From CAVTHK01 sp964552235 (GTDB lineage Bacteria; Spirochaetota; Spirochaetia; SZUA-6; CAVTHK01): a DNA stretch of 64,000 bases. The stretch covers positions 1 through 64,000 of the forward strand of contig CAZKGO010000014.1 in assembly GCA_964552235.1 (NCBI GenBank), read 5' to 3'. A program made the translations under genes and the position numbers. The number at the start of each line of letters is the position of its first letter. Within the stretch, counting starts at the first letter, position 1. The notes under the pieces are model-generated. The model saw nothing but the letters and a program-made list of their open reading frames with translations. It was not told the origin of the DNA and ran no database searches. Of this stretch, positions 40,009-49,876 are shown one piece after another.

Positions 40009-41961
40009 ATGAAGAAGGGTGTGCTCGCTCTGGCAGCCTGGCTCGCTCTCGGTGCGACGGCCTTTGCCGGCGGGACCGTGGAGCCGGGGAAAGAGGCGGC
40101 CGCGGAGGGCGGTGCGCTGCTGAAAGAGGCCCCGGAGCTGCACAAGCTCGTGCAGGAAGGCAAGCTTCCGCCCCTGGAGCAGCGGCTGCCCAAGGAGCCG
40201 ATGGTCGTCACTCCGCTGAAGCCCGGCAAGTACGGCGGAACGCTGCGCCTGTCGCTGCTCGGCAACGACTGGGGCTACGCGGGCCGCTACCAGTCCAACG
40301 AGAACCTGCTGAGGTTCACGCCCGACTGGTCGGGGGTCATCCCGAACCTCGCCAAGAAGTACGAGGTGTCGACGGACAACCGCACCTACACCTTCTATCT
40401 CCGCGAGGGCCTCAAGTGGTCCGACGGCCAGCCCTTCGGCCCCGAGGACTTCCGATTCTGGTACGAAGACATCTACATGAACAACGATCTCACCAAGGTG
40501 CGCAGCGGCTGGATGACCACCGGCAAGGCGCCCTTCAAGTTCGAGATCGTCGATCCTCTGACCATCCGCTACACCTTTGCCGCGCCCTACGGCTTTTTCC
40601 CGCAGCGGGTGGCCCACTACAGCGGCTCGCTGTACGTACCCTCTCACTACATGAAGCAGTACCACATCAAGTACAACCCCAAGGCCAACGAGCAGGCCAA
40701 GGCGGCCGGCTACGCGGACTGGATCGAGTACTTCCGCTTCCAGGCGGGCGACACCGGCAGCAACGTGGCCAACGAGGTCAAGCCGGTGATGTACGCGTGG
40801 AAGTGGGAGGTGGCGCCGGGCAAAGGCACGACCACCCGCGCGGTGTCTCTGCGCAACCCCTACTACTGGAAGGTCGACCCTCAGGGTCGCCAGTACCCCT
40901 ACATCGACCGCCTGGAGTACATGGTGCTCAGCGACAAAGAGGTGCTCACCCTCGCGATCATGAACGGCGAGCTCGACCACGTGGACCAGCACGTGACCAC
41001 GCTGAGCAACAAGAGCGTCTTTTTCGAGAACAAGGACAAGGGCAAGTACCGGTTCGTCGAGAACACGATGGTGGCCCCCAATGCCATGGCCATCTGCCTG
41101 AACCTCAACCACCCTGACCCGGTCAAGAACGCGCTGTACAACGACAAGAACTTCCGCATCGGGATGTCCCACGCCATCAACCGGCAGGAGATCATCGACA
41201 TCGTGTTCCTCGGCCAGACCAAGCCGGCCCAGGTGTCACCGCGTCCGGAATCGGACCTCTACCGCGAGAGCATGGCCAAGCAGTACACCGAGTTCAGCAT
41301 CGAGAAGGCCAACCAGTACCTGGACAGGGCCGGCGTCACCAAGAGGGACGCCGACGGCTACCGCCTGATGGCCGACGGGCGGCGGCTGACGATCATCTTC
41401 GAGATCGACCAGGCCCGCAAGACCTTTATCGACGGCATGGAGCTGCTGATTCCGCAGTGGAAAAAGGCGGGCATCGAGGCTCAGATCAAGACCATGGACC
41501 GCTCGCTGTGGGACCAGCGGGTCCGGGGCACCAACGACTACGACGCCACGATCCACTACTTCGGCGCCGGCGTCGGCTCGGACATGTACCTCGACCCGCG
41601 CTACTTCGTTCCCTTCTCGCCCGGCAACAGCCTGTATGCCCGCGGCTGGGCGACCTGGTACAGCAATCCCCAGGGCATCGACTCCAAGGTCAAGCCGGTG
41701 GAGCCGCCCGCCGACGTCAAGGAGAGCTTCAGGCTCTGGGACCAGCTGCAGATGTCGGGTTCGGAAGCGGAGCAGAAGCGCCTGATGAAGGCGATCCTCG
41801 ACATCGCGGAAAAGGGCTTCTGGCACATCGGCGTCTGCTGGGAGCCGGATCAGTACGCGGTGGTGGGCACGAGGGTCGGCAACGTGCCGGACAGCTACCC
41901 CTGGAGCTCCTCCTATCACAACCCGGCGCCGACCAACGTGTACACCTGGTTCATCCAGTAG
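40009..41961 (+). CDS. Family-5 ABC transporter substrate-binding protein
   Basis: Exported binding protein of 650 residues. The signal peptide is MKKGVLALAAWLALGATAFA with no lipobox cysteine. The mature N-terminus has an acidic lead and LVQEGKLPPLEQRLPKEPMVV, a signature of a long subgroup of family-5 proteins, then YGGTLRLS and the SBP_bac_5 core (YTFYLREGLKWSDGQPFGPEDF). Family members bind oligopeptides or oligosaccharides. The adjacent aldolase and glycosidases favour sugar. GGAGGAGG precedes the ATG. It is the first gene of a five-gene ABC unit. Confidence 0.93.
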   Translation: MKKGVLALAAWLALGATAFAGGTVEPGKEAAAEGGALLKEAPELHKLVQEGKLPPLEQRLPKEPMVVTPLKPGKYGGTLRLSLLGNDWGYAGRYQSNENLLRFTPDWSGVIPNLAKKYEVSTDNRTYTFYLREGLKWSDGQPFGPEDFRFWYEDIYMNNDLTKVRSGWMTTGKAPFKFEIVDPLTIRYTFAAPYGFFPQRVAHYSGSLYVPSHYMKQYHIKYNPKANEQAKAAGYADWIEYFRFQAGDTGSNVANEVKPVMYAWKWEVAPGKGTTTRAVSLRNPYYWKVDPQGRQYPYIDRLEYMVLSDKEVLTLAIMNGELDHVDQHVTTLSNKSVFFENKDKGKYRFVENTMVAPNAMAICLNLNHPDPVKNALYNDKNFRIGMSHAINRQEIIDIVFLGQTKPAQVSPRPESDLYRESMAKQYTEFSIEKANQYLDRAGVTKRDADGYRLMADGRRLTIIFEIDQARKTFIDGMELLIPQWKKAGIEAQIKTMDRSLWDQRVRGTNDYDATIHYFGAGVGSDMYLDPRYFVPFSPGNSLYARGWATWYSNPQGIDSKVKPVEPPADVKESFRLWDQLQMSGSEAEQKRLMKAILDIAEKGFWHIGVCWEPDQYAVVGTRVGNVPDSYPWSSSYHNPAPTNVYTWFIQ

Positions 41962-41982
41962 TCGGCGCTGTCAGTCCCCCGG

Positions 41983-41998
41983 GCCGCCGGCAGGCGGC
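41983..41998 (+). promoter_or_regulatory. Intercistronic hairpin after the binding-protein gene
   Basis: GCCGCC and GGCGGC form a 6-bp stem with loop GGCA between binding-protein and permease genes. Such hairpins often make binding-protein mRNA more abundant than permease mRNA. Confidence 0.4.
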
Positions 41999-42039
41999 TC
42001 GCGGGGCGTCGCTGCCGGCCGAGCGAGGGAATCCCGGGC

Positions 42040-43035
42040 ATGGGTGAGTACATCCTGCGCCGCATCCTGCTGATGATCCCGACTCTCTTCGTGATCTCGA
42101 TCGTGGCGTTCCTCGTGATCCAGCTTCCGCCGGGCGACTTCCTCACCACCTTGGTGGCCGGCCTGATGGAACAGGGCGAGACGGTGGACAAAACCCAACT
42201 GGCGGCGCTGCAGCAGCAGTACGGCCTCGGCCGGCCCGTCCACGTGCAGTACTGGAAATGGATGTCCGGGATCTTCCTCCGCGGCGACTTCGGCCGGTCG
42301 TTCGCCTGGCAGAAACCCGTCAAGGAGCTGATCTGGGGACGCCTCGGCCTCACCTTTGCGCTGTCCCTATCCACGATGCTGTTCACCTGGGTCGTCGCGA
42401 TCCCGATCGGCATCTATTCGGCGGTGCGGCAGTACTCGATCGGCGACTACGTGGCGACGTTCTTCGGCTTCATCGGCCTGGCGATCCCCAACTTTCTGCT
42501 GGCGCTCGTGCTGATGTACGTCGCCTTCCGCTACTTCAACATGAGCGTCGGCGGCCTGTTCTCGCCCCAGTTCGTCGACGCGCCCTGGAGCTGGGCCAAG
42601 CTCGTCGACTTCGTCCAGCACCTCTGGATCCCGATGATCGTGCTCGGCACCTCGGGAACCGCGGGGCTCATCCGGATCCTCCGCGCCAACCTCCTCGACG
42701 AGCTGAAAAAGACCTACGTCGTGGCCGTGCGCTCGCGCGGTGCGGGCGAGTTCGCCCTGCTGATGCGCTACCCCGTGCGGGTGGCCATGAACCCCTTCGT
42801 CTCGACGATCGGCTGGGCGCTGCCCAACCTGGTTTCCGGAGCGACCGTCACGGCCATCGTGCTCAACCTTCCGACCACAGGGCCGCTGCTGCTGCACGCC
42901 CTCAAGACCCAGGACATGTACCTGGCCGGCAGCTTCATCATGATGCTCAGCACGCTGACCGTGATCGGCACCCTGGTCTCCGACATCCTGCTGGCCCTCG
43001 TGGATCCGCGGATCCGCTACACAAAGGCGGGCTGA
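42040..43035 (+). CDS. ABC transporter permease (DppB/OppB type)
   Basis: Inner-membrane permease of 331 residues with about six helices. The N-terminus MGEYILRRILLMIPTLFVIS is typical of DppB-type subunits. A periplasmic loop has YGLGRPVHVQYWKWMSG. The cytoplasmic ATPase-contact (EAA-like) region is VAVRSRGAGEFALLMRYPVRVAMNPF. It forms the channel with the next gene product. Confidence 0.93.
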   Translation: MGEYILRRILLMIPTLFVISIVAFLVIQLPPGDFLTTLVAGLMEQGETVDKTQLAALQQQYGLGRPVHVQYWKWMSGIFLRGDFGRSFAWQKPVKELIWGRLGLTFALSLSTMLFTWVVAIPIGIYSAVRQYSIGDYVATFFGFIGLAIPNFLLALVLMYVAFRYFNMSVGGLFSPQFVDAPWSWAKLVDFVQHLWIPMIVLGTSGTAGLIRILRANLLDELKKTYVVAVRSRGAGEFALLMRYPVRVAMNPFVSTIGWALPNLVSGATVTAIVLNLPTTGPLLLHALKTQDMYLAGSFIMMLSTLTVIGTLVSDILLALVDPRIRYTKAG

Positions 43036-43037
43036 CC

Positions 43038-44183
43038 GTGGCGCGCGAGGTGATCTTCAAGAGCCGCGCCCCGCAACGGGGCGAGACGCCGGAGATCTAC
43101 GTCGCCGGCCAGTGGCAGCTGATGTGGTGGCGTTTCAAGAAGCACCGCGTCGCCTTTGCCAGCGGGATCATCGTGGCGGCCTTTTACCTGATCGCGGCCT
43201 TTTGCGAGTTCCTCGCGCCCCGCAACCTCGAGTATTACTCGTCGCGCTACGTCTACGCGCCGCCCCAGCGGCTGCACCTCTTTCTCCGCGAAGAGGGCCG
43301 GCTGCGTCTGGCGCCGCACGTCTACGGCTACGCGAGCCGCCTCGACCCGGTATCGCTGCGACGCACCTACACGGCGGACCCGCAGCAGGTGATACCCGTG
43401 CGGTTCTTCGCCAAGGGCGACCCGTACAGGCTCTGGGGCCTCCTGCCGGCGCGGCGCCACCTGATCGCCCCCGTAGACCCGGCGGCGCCGCTGCTGCTCT
43501 TCGGAGCCGATCGGCTGGGCCGCGACGTGTTCAGCCGCGTGCTGTACGGCAGCCGCGTCTCGCTCTCGATCGGCCTTGTGGGCGTGTTCCTGAGCCTGTT
43601 CCTCGGCATCCTGCTGGGCGGCATCTCGGGCTACTGCGGCGGGGTCGTCGACGACGCGATCCAGCGCGTCATCGAGTTCCTCAAGGCCATCCCCACGATC
43701 CCGCTCTGGATGGGGCTGGCCGCGGCGATTCCGCCCGACTGGCCTCCGCTTCGGGTCTACTTTGGCATCACCGTGATCCTGGCCATGGTCGGCTGGACCG
43801 GCATGGCCCGCGTCGTGCGCGGCAAGTTCTACTCGCTGAAGAACGAGGACTTCGTGATCGCGGCGCGCCTCGACGGCTGCCCGAGGACCCGCATCATCCT
43901 GCGCCACATGGTGCCTTCGTTCCTGAGCCACATCATCGCCTCGGTCACGCTCTCGATCCCCGGCATGATCCTGAGCGAGACGTCGCTGAGCTTTCTCGGC
44001 ATCGGGCTGCAGCCTCCCGTAGTGAGCTGGGGCGTGCTGCTGAACGACGCGCAGAACATCCGCGCCATCTCGGGGGCGCCGTGGCTGCTCTTTGCCCCCG
44101 GGCTGTGCGTGATCGTGACCGTTCTGTGCATGAACTTTCTCGGGGACGGGCTGCGGGACGCCGCTGACCCGTACAGCACGTGA
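43038..44183 (+). CDS. ABC transporter permease (DppC/OppC type)
   Basis: Permease of 381 residues. It starts at a GTG two bases after the previous stop. One N-terminal helix is followed by a large loop (about 60-160) and the five-helix core from FGADRLGRDVFSRVLYG on. The EAA-like coupling loop is VIAARLDGCPRTRIILRHMVPS, with LSFLGIGLQPPVVSWG, a hallmark of DppC subunits. It pairs with the DppB-type subunit. Confidence 0.93.
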   Translation: MAREVIFKSRAPQRGETPEIYVAGQWQLMWWRFKKHRVAFASGIIVAAFYLIAAFCEFLAPRNLEYYSSRYVYAPPQRLHLFLREEGRLRLAPHVYGYASRLDPVSLRRTYTADPQQVIPVRFFAKGDPYRLWGLLPARRHLIAPVDPAAPLLLFGADRLGRDVFSRVLYGSRVSLSIGLVGVFLSLFLGILLGGISGYCGGVVDDAIQRVIEFLKAIPTIPLWMGLAAAIPPDWPPLRVYFGITVILAMVGWTGMARVVRGKFYSLKNEDFVIAARLDGCPRTRIILRHMVPSFLSHIIASVTLSIPGMILSETSLSFLGIGLQPPVVSWGVLLNDAQNIRAISGAPWLLFAPGLCVIVTVLCMNFLGDGLRDAADPYST

Positions 44184-44191
44184 GGCCGGCC

Positions 44192-45193
44192 ATGGCCGAT
44201 CCGCTGCTCGCCGTCCGCAGCCTCCGCACCTGGTTCTACACCGACGAGGGAATCGTCAAGGCGGTGGACGGCGTCGACTTCGACGTCCCCGACGGCAGGA
44301 CCGTGTGCCTCGTCGGCGAATCGGGCTGCGGCAAGTCCATCACGGCGCGCTCCGTGCTCAACCTCATCGACCGGCCCGGCCGGATCGTCGAGGGCCGGAT
44401 CCTCTACCGCGATCGCGACGCCGGCGAGGTGGACCTCGCCCGCCTGGACCCCCGCGGGCCGGAGATCCGCTCGATCCGCGGGCGCCACATCTCGATGATC
44501 TTCCAGGAGCCGATGTCGTCGCTGGGCCCAGTCAACCGGATCGGCGATCAGCTGGCCGAAACCCTGATGCTGCACCTGCCCGTCAACCGCGAGGAGGCGC
44601 GCGAGCGCTCGATCGCACTCCTGCGCCAGGTGGGCATTCCCCGGGCGGAGACGCGCCTGGGCAGCTACTCGTTCCAGCTCTCCGGGGGCATGCGCCAGAG
44701 GGTGATGATCGCCCTCGCCCTCGCCTGCGAGCCGAGGCTGCTGATCGCCGACGAGCCGACCACGGCCCTCGACGTCACCACGCAGGCCACCATCCTCGAG
44801 CTGATCCAGAGGCTGCAGGGCGAGCGGGGAATGGCGGTCATGTTCATCACCCACGACCTGGGCGTGGTGGCGGAGATCGCCGACGAGGTCGTCGTCATGT
44901 ACCTCGGCCAGGTGGTCGAGCGGGCCGACGTGCGCACGCTCTTTGCCGAGCCCCGGCATCCCTACGCGCGGGCGCTGCTGGAGTCGATCCCGCGGCTGAA
45001 CTTTTCCGAGCACAGGCGCCTGGCCTCGATCGACGGGATCGTGCCTCATCCCCTGGCCCGGCCTTCGGGCTGCCCGTTCAGCGATCGCTGCCCGAAGGTC
45101 TTCGACCGGTGCCGACAGCAGATGCCGCCGCTGTTCGCGCTCGCGCCGGACCACCATGCCCGGTGTTGGCTCCAGGCCGGGGAGAGTCTCTGA
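44192..45193 (+). CDS. ABC transporter ATP-binding protein (DppD/OppD type)
   Basis: ATPase of 333 residues. Walker A is GESGCGKS (42-49), the signature LSGGM (163-167) and Walker B LLIADEP (183-189) with the following H-loop FITHDLGVV. The C-terminal region has Cys-rich PSGCPFSDRCPKVFDRC, a feature of Opp/Dpp ATPases thought to bind an Fe-S cluster or metal. The ATG at 44192 is preferred (GAGG six bases upstream) over the overlapping GTG at 44180. The stop overlaps the next start by one base. Confidence 0.93.
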   Translation: MADPLLAVRSLRTWFYTDEGIVKAVDGVDFDVPDGRTVCLVGESGCGKSITARSVLNLIDRPGRIVEGRILYRDRDAGEVDLARLDPRGPEIRSIRGRHISMIFQEPMSSLGPVNRIGDQLAETLMLHLPVNREEARERSIALLRQVGIPRAETRLGSYSFQLSGGMRQRVMIALALACEPRLLIADEPTTALDVTTQATILELIQRLQGERGMAVMFITHDLGVVAEIADEVVVMYLGQVVERADVRTLFAEPRHPYARALLESIPRLNFSEHRRLASIDGIVPHPLARPSGCPFSDRCPKVFDRCRQQMPPLFALAPDHHARCWLQAGESL

Positions 45194-46206
45194 TGGCAGC
45201 GGAGAGGATCCTGGAAATCCGGTCGCTGCGGATGCACTTCCCTTTTTCCCGGGGCCTGTTCCGCAAGACCCGCGGGGTGGTCAAGGCCGTCGACGACGTC
45301 GCCTTTGACGTGTACGTCGGCGAGACGCTGGGGCTCGTGGGCGAGTCGGGCTGCGGCAAGACCACCCTCGGCCGCTGCATCATGCGCGTCTACGAGCCCA
45401 CGGCGGGCTCGATCGGCTACCACCGCTGCGACGGCTCGATCGTGGACCTGGCCGCGATGAGCGAGAAGGAGCTGTTACCCTACAGGCGCGACCTGCGCAT
45501 GATCTTCCAGGACCCGGTCTCGTCCCTGAACCCGCGACTGACGGTGCTGGAGATCGTCGGGGAGGCGCTCAGGGTCAACGGGATCGCCTCTGGCCGCGAG
45601 CTCGAGGAGCGGGTCGTGGACCTGATGCGCAAGGTGGGGCTTCGGCCGGAGTACATACGGCGCTACCCGCACGCCTTCTCCGGCGGCGAGCGGCAGCGCA
45701 TCGGCATCGCCCGCGCCCTCGCGCTGAGGCCCCGGATGGTGGTGGCCGACGAGGCGGTCTCGGCCCTCGACGTCTCGGTGCAGGCCCAGACCATCAACCT
45801 GCTCGAAGACCTGCAGCGGGAGTTCGGTCTCACCTACCTGTTCGTGGCCCACAACCTGAGCGTGGTCCAGCACATCAGCGACCGGGTCCTGGTGATGTAC
45901 GTCGGGCGCATGGCGGAGCTGGCCGACACCAACGTGCTCTACCGCCGCCCCCTGCACCCCTACACCGAGGCGCTGCTGTCGGCCGTCCCGCTGCCGGACC
46001 CGACGGCGCGGGGCGCGAGACACCGGGTGTTCCTCGAGGGCGACGTGGCCGACCCCGCCTCGCCGCCCGCGGGCTGCTACTTCCACCCGCGCTGCCGCTA
46101 CGCCGCCGAGCGCTGCCGCCTCGAGCAGCCGGCGTGGCGCGAGGTCGAGCCGGGCCATCACGTGGCCTGCCACCGGGCGGCAGAGGTCGCGCTGGCAGGG
46201 ATCTAG
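45193..46206 (+). CDS. ABC transporter ATP-binding protein (DppF/OppF type)
   Basis: ATPase of 337 residues. Walker A is GESGCGKT (50-57), the signature FSGGERQ (162-168), Walker B VVADEAVSALD (183-193) and H-loop FVAHNLSVV. The C-terminus has the Cys-rich GCYFHPRCRYAAERC. It completes the transporter, with the two ATPases acting as a heterodimer. The start codon shares one base with the previous stop. Confidence 0.93.
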   Translation: MAAERILEIRSLRMHFPFSRGLFRKTRGVVKAVDDVAFDVYVGETLGLVGESGCGKTTLGRCIMRVYEPTAGSIGYHRCDGSIVDLAAMSEKELLPYRRDLRMIFQDPVSSLNPRLTVLEIVGEALRVNGIASGRELEERVVDLMRKVGLRPEYIRRYPHAFSGGERQRIGIARALALRPRMVVADEAVSALDVSVQAQTINLLEDLQREFGLTYLFVAHNLSVVQHISDRVLVMYVGRMAELADTNVLYRRPLHPYTEALLSAVPLPDPTARGARHRVFLEGDVADPASPPAGCYFHPRCRYAAERCRLEQPAWREVEPGHHVACHRAAEVALAGI

Positions 46207-46237
46207 GGCGTCACGACCGCGGGAGGAGCTGGCCGTC

Positions 46238-47032
46238 ATGGTCTGGGAGAACTACCTGAGGAATGCGCTCGAAGCCGGGCGGCCCACCGTGGGCACGCGC
46301 ATCCACTCCGCCTGGCCGACCATCGTCGAGCTGGTCGGCTACACCGGCAGCTACGACTACGTGGAGTTCGCCGCCGAGTACGCACCCTTCGACATCCTCG
46401 GTCTGGAGAACCTCGGCCGCGCCCTCGACCTCCACCGCATGACCGGGATGATCAAGGTGGGGCAGGAGGCCCGCAGCTTCCAGGCGGTCAAGGCGCTGAA
46501 CGGCGGGTTCCAGGCCGTCAACTTTGCCGACGTGCGCAGCGCCGCCGATGCCCGGGAGTGCGTGCGCAGCGTGCGCGCCGAGACCCCTGGGGTCGGCGGG
46601 CTGCGCGGCGTCGTGCAGGCGCGCGACTCGGGCCACGTGCGGGAGGTCGGCACTCCCGCCTGGGTGCGGTCCACGCAGCGGATCGTGGTCTCCGTGATGA
46701 TCGAGAAGAAGGAGGCCGTCGAGGACATCGAGGCGATTCTCGACGTCGGGGGAATCGACATGGTCACCTTTGGCCCCGCCGACTACGCGATGAGCCTGGG
46801 GTTTCCCGGCGAGCGCTCGCACCCGGCCGTGCTCGAGGCGCGCAGCCACGTGCTCGGGCAGGCGGTGCGGCGCGGCATCGCGGCGCGGGGCGAGATCGAC
46901 TCCCCCGAGCAGGCCAAGGCCTACCTCGCCCTGGGAGTGCGCCACTTCACGATCGGCCTCGACGTGCGCATCCTGCACGCGTGGTGGACGCAGAACGGAG
47001 CGCATCTGCGCGACATGCTCAAGGGCGCCTGA
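46238..47032 (+). CDS. HpcH/HpaI-type class II aldolase
   Basis: Protein of 264 residues of the HpcH/citrate-lyase-beta fold. GTRIHSAWPTIVELVGYTG, VSVMIEKKEAVEDIEAIL (metal Glu) and DMVTFGPADYAMSLGFPG (metal Asp) are family features. Such enzymes cleave 2-keto-3-deoxy acids to pyruvate and an aldehyde. It follows the ABC genes by 31 bases with its own GGAGGAG, so it probably breaks down the imported sugar acid. Confidence 0.87.
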   Translation: MVWENYLRNALEAGRPTVGTRIHSAWPTIVELVGYTGSYDYVEFAAEYAPFDILGLENLGRALDLHRMTGMIKVGQEARSFQAVKALNGGFQAVNFADVRSAADARECVRSVRAETPGVGGLRGVVQARDSGHVREVGTPAWVRSTQRIVVSVMIEKKEAVEDIEAILDVGGIDMVTFGPADYAMSLGFPGERSHPAVLEARSHVLGQAVRRGIAARGEIDSPEQAKAYLALGVRHFTIGLDVRILHAWWTQNGAHLRDMLKGA

Positions 47033-47065
47033 GCGGCAGGGGGGCGCGGCGGCCGGCCGCACCCC

Positions 47066-49048
47066 CTACCCCAGCCGCAGGTCAGCGCGGCCCTGCGCGT
47101 CGCCCCTCACCTGGAACGGCCGGACCTCCTCGAAGCGCACTGCCCCGTCCTTGAGCACGCTGAGCACCATCTCCAGCCGAGAAACGCCGCCGGGGACGGT
47201 GAAGCGACAGGGCATCTCGACCCGCTCGCCCACCGGGACCTCCCGCTCGATCCCAGCCTCGGCCCACAGGCGCCCCCCCGAGCGCAGCGCGACCCGCGCT
47301 TCGAGCGCCGTGCCGCGGAAGTCGTCGTTGTAGAGCACGAGCGTGCGCTCGGTCGTCGAGCCGGCCGCGAGCACGGGATAGACGCCGGCTGCGTAGGCGT
47401 CGACGTCCAGATCGTCGTATTCCCTGTCGAACAGGGCCACCGGCGAGTAGGCCTTGCGGATCAGCTCCACGCGGGCACTGGCCAGCTCCTTGCGCGCCCA
47501 GCGGTAGATGGCCGGCCGCACGTTGGTGAACCCGACGTAGCGCCAGCCCCGCAGCCAGAAGCCGAGGTGCCACTTGTTGCGCTCGTAGACCCGAAGCCGC
47601 TCGATGGTCGGCTCGAGCTCGGCGCCGATGTGCAGAACCTCTCCCAGCCCCGTAGGCTTGTCGGGGTAGACCAGGGGAGCCCACGAGTAGATGCCGCCCG
47701 TCGGAACCTTGTCGTAGCCCTCGGGGTAGTGGTAGTCGATGGTGGCGCCGCCGACCTCCTGGTCGCCGTCAAAGCAGACCGGCCGGGTGGGATCGAGCTG
47801 GCGGATGCGCTCGCCGATGCGCTTCATCTCGATGTCCCGAAAGACCCGCTGGTGGAACCCCCCGAACTCGTTCTCGGCGCTCCAGATCACGATGGAGGGG
47901 TGGTTGCGGCTTCCCTTGATCCAGGGCTCGATCCATCGGAGGGAGTTGGCTTTGAACACCGGGCGGTTCATCTCGGCCCATAGGCCGTTGCCCTCGGCGC
48001 CGTTGATGGCGCTCTCGGCCACGATCATCAGGCCCATGGCGTCGCTCATATCGAGGCAGAACTGAGGCGGAGGCTGCTTGTGCCAGCGCAGGATCCGGAC
48101 GTTCAGGCTCTGCAGCTTGCGTATGGTGTCGGCGAACACCTCGGGGCCGTACTCGCCCGGCCAGTACCGCTCCTGGCCGTAGAGGGTGTAGTCGCCCCAT
48201 GGGTTCATCGGGACCCCGTTGAGGCGGTAGCGGTTGCCCTCGATCCAGATCTCGCGGAACCCGAACCGGCGGCGCTCCTCGTCGAGCACGCTCCTGCCCG
48301 ACAACAGGCGGGTGCGCAGGCTGTAGAGCACCGGCCGGTCGGGCCACCACAGCGCCGGCTCGGCCCAGGGATAGCGGACCTGCACGACGCGGCGCTCGCC
48401 CGCCGCCAGGGCCACCTCCGGCCCCCCGAAGGACGCCTCGGCTTGCGCGCTGCCCTCGCGCACCGCCTCGGCGTCCAGGCGCACCCGCGCCTCGGACGAC
48501 GTGGCGTTCACCAGCGTGTAATCGACCACGAGCGCCTTGTCGCGCCACGAAGGCTGGACAAAGGCGTCCTCCACGTGAACGCGGCCGTAGGCGCGCAGCC
48601 AGACCGTGTCCACGATCCCGGCAAAGCGGGGATCGAGCTCCGTGCGCGACGGCTGGCCGACCGGCCACAGCGGGTAGCCCCGCTCGTCGGCGTACGGCGG
48701 AAGCCTGCGGCCCTTGACGTCCACGCGCAGCGCGAAGCTGCTGCCCGGCGTCGCGACTCCGGTGATGTCCACGGCAAAGGGGACCCAGCCTCCGACGTGG
48801 CGGCCGGCGAGCCTGCCGTCGACGAAGATCTCGCACGAGAAGTTCACCCCGTCGAACTCCAGCCGCACGACGCGGTCCTTCCATGACGCCGGCACCTCGA
48901 CCGTGCGGCTGTAGCTGCGCTCGTCGAAGCTCTGCCAGTCGTAGCGCGGAACGACGTGGTCATTGTCCCAGGCCCCGTTCAGGCTCACCTGCTCGCGCAG
49001 CGGCGGCGGGCAGTGCTCGTGGGGTCTCCATCCGCAGCTCGGGCTCAT
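47066..49048 (-). CDS. Glycoside hydrolase family 2 enzyme
   Basis: Protein of 660 residues without a signal peptide. It has the GH2 sugar-binding jelly roll (about 45-155), an immunoglobulin-like domain (about 155-265) and a TIM barrel. The catalytic acid/base is Glu394 in IVIWSAENEF and the likely nucleophile Glu470 in GLGEVLHIG. Beta-galactosidases, glucuronidases and mannosidases share this fold; the substrate cannot be told. GGGAGGAGAGG precedes the ATG. It converges on the ABC/HpcH operon and follows the second GntR gene, suggesting control by that regulator. Confidence 0.87.
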   Translation of the reverse strand: MSPSCGWRPHEHCPPPLREQVSLNGAWDNDHVVPRYDWQSFDERSYSRTVEVPASWKDRVVRLEFDGVNFSCEIFVDGRLAGRHVGGWVPFAVDITGVATPGSSFALRVDVKGRRLPPYADERGYPLWPVGQPSRTELDPRFAGIVDTVWLRAYGRVHVEDAFVQPSWRDKALVVDYTLVNATSSEARVRLDAEAVREGSAQAEASFGGPEVALAAGERRVVQVRYPWAEPALWWPDRPVLYSLRTRLLSGRSVLDEERRRFGFREIWIEGNRYRLNGVPMNPWGDYTLYGQERYWPGEYGPEVFADTIRKLQSLNVRILRWHKQPPPQFCLDMSDAMGLMIVAESAINGAEGNGLWAEMNRPVFKANSLRWIEPWIKGSRNHPSIVIWSAENEFGGFHQRVFRDIEMKRIGERIRQLDPTRPVCFDGDQEVGGATIDYHYPEGYDKVPTGGIYSWAPLVYPDKPTGLGEVLHIGAELEPTIERLRVYERNKWHLGFWLRGWRYVGFTNVRPAIYRWARKELASARVELIRKAYSPVALFDREYDDLDVDAYAAGVYPVLAAGSTTERTLVLYNDDFRGTALEARVALRSGGRLWAEAGIEREVPVGERVEMPCRFTVPGGVSRLEMVLSVLKDGAVRFEEVRPFQVRGDAQGRADLRLG

Positions 49049-49107
49049 CCTCTCCTCCCTCGTGTCGATCCTCGTCGGGCGCGCCCGCGCGACGGCCCGC
49101 CCGGCGT

Positions 49108-49797
49108 TCAGAAACGCGGGCCCACCAGCGGAACCACCAGCTCCTCGAGCAGGCTCGTCAGGGCCGCGGCCGACGCACGCAGGTGCCTGCGCTGCGCCCT
49201 CTCGGCAGCGTCGGGGTCACGGCTGCGCAGCGCCTCGACGATGAGCCGGTTCTCCTCGAGCGCGCCTTCGATGCGCCCCGGCAGGCTCAAGCCCCCCCGT
49301 CGCAGCCGGGCGAGCCTGTCGGAGGCGGCGCGGCTGGCCTGAGCGAGCATCGCGTTGTCGGCCAGCCGCTCCAGCAGCCGATGCAGGTCGACGTCGGCCT
49401 CGCGGAACGCGCTGCGGTCGTCCCTCCCTGCCGCCTTCTCCATGCGGGCGAGGATCGCCGCGGCCTGCCGCCCGGCCTGCTCGCTCATGCGCTCGGCGGC
49501 CAGGCGGGCGATCATGCACTCGGCGCCCTCGCGGGCCTCGTACAGGCGCCTGACGTCGTCGAGGCCGAGGGTGTACACGCGCCAGTCGCGAGCCGACTCC
49601 GCGATCGCGAGGCCCTCGAGGCTCAACCGCTTGAGGGCCTCCCGCACGGGCGTCCGGCTGATCCCCAGCCGAGCGGCCCATTCGTTCTGCGAGATCCGTT
49701 GGCCGGGCTTGAGTCGGGCCTCCAGGACCGCCTGCTTGAGCGCCCGGTAGGCGCGGGATTCCAGCGAATCCCGGTCGTCGGAACGCGGCCTTTTCAC
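49108..49797 (-). CDS. GntR-family regulator, FCD-type (second)
   Basis: Regulator of 229 residues. The helix-turn-helix region has LKPGQRISQNEWAARLGISRTPVREALKRLSLEGL, and the FCD-type C-terminal domain has YEAREGAECMIARLAAERMS and VDLHRLLERLADNAML. The GTG at 49797 follows a purine-rich AAGGGGGG. Its promoter is clear and its 5' leader contains a threefold 7-bp tandem repeat. It lies between GH2 and the GHL6-type gene and probably regulates one or both. Confidence 0.9.
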   Translation of the reverse strand: MKRPRSDDRDSLESRAYRALKQAVLEARLKPGQRISQNEWAARLGISRTPVREALKRLSLEGLAIAESARDWRVYTLGLDDVRRLYEAREGAECMIARLAAERMSEQAGRQAAAILARMEKAAGRDDRSAFREADVDLHRLLERLADNAMLAQASRAASDRLARLRRGGLSLPGRIEGALEENRLIVEALRSRDPDAAERAQRRHLRASAAALTSLLEELVVPLVGPRF

Positions 49798-49852
49798 ACG
49801 CCCCCCTTGACGCCGCCCGAGCGCCCTTCGAGTGCCGCCGCCGGGCGACATC

Positions 49853-49873
49853 GCCTCGCGCCTCGCGCCTCGC
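49853..49873. repeat. Three tandem copies of GCCTCGC
   Basis: A 7-base unit repeated three times without change in the untranslated leader of the second GntR gene, starting three bases after its -10 box. It may be a slipped-strand tract or a site read by the regulator. Confidence 0.7.
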
Positions 49874-49876
49874 GGA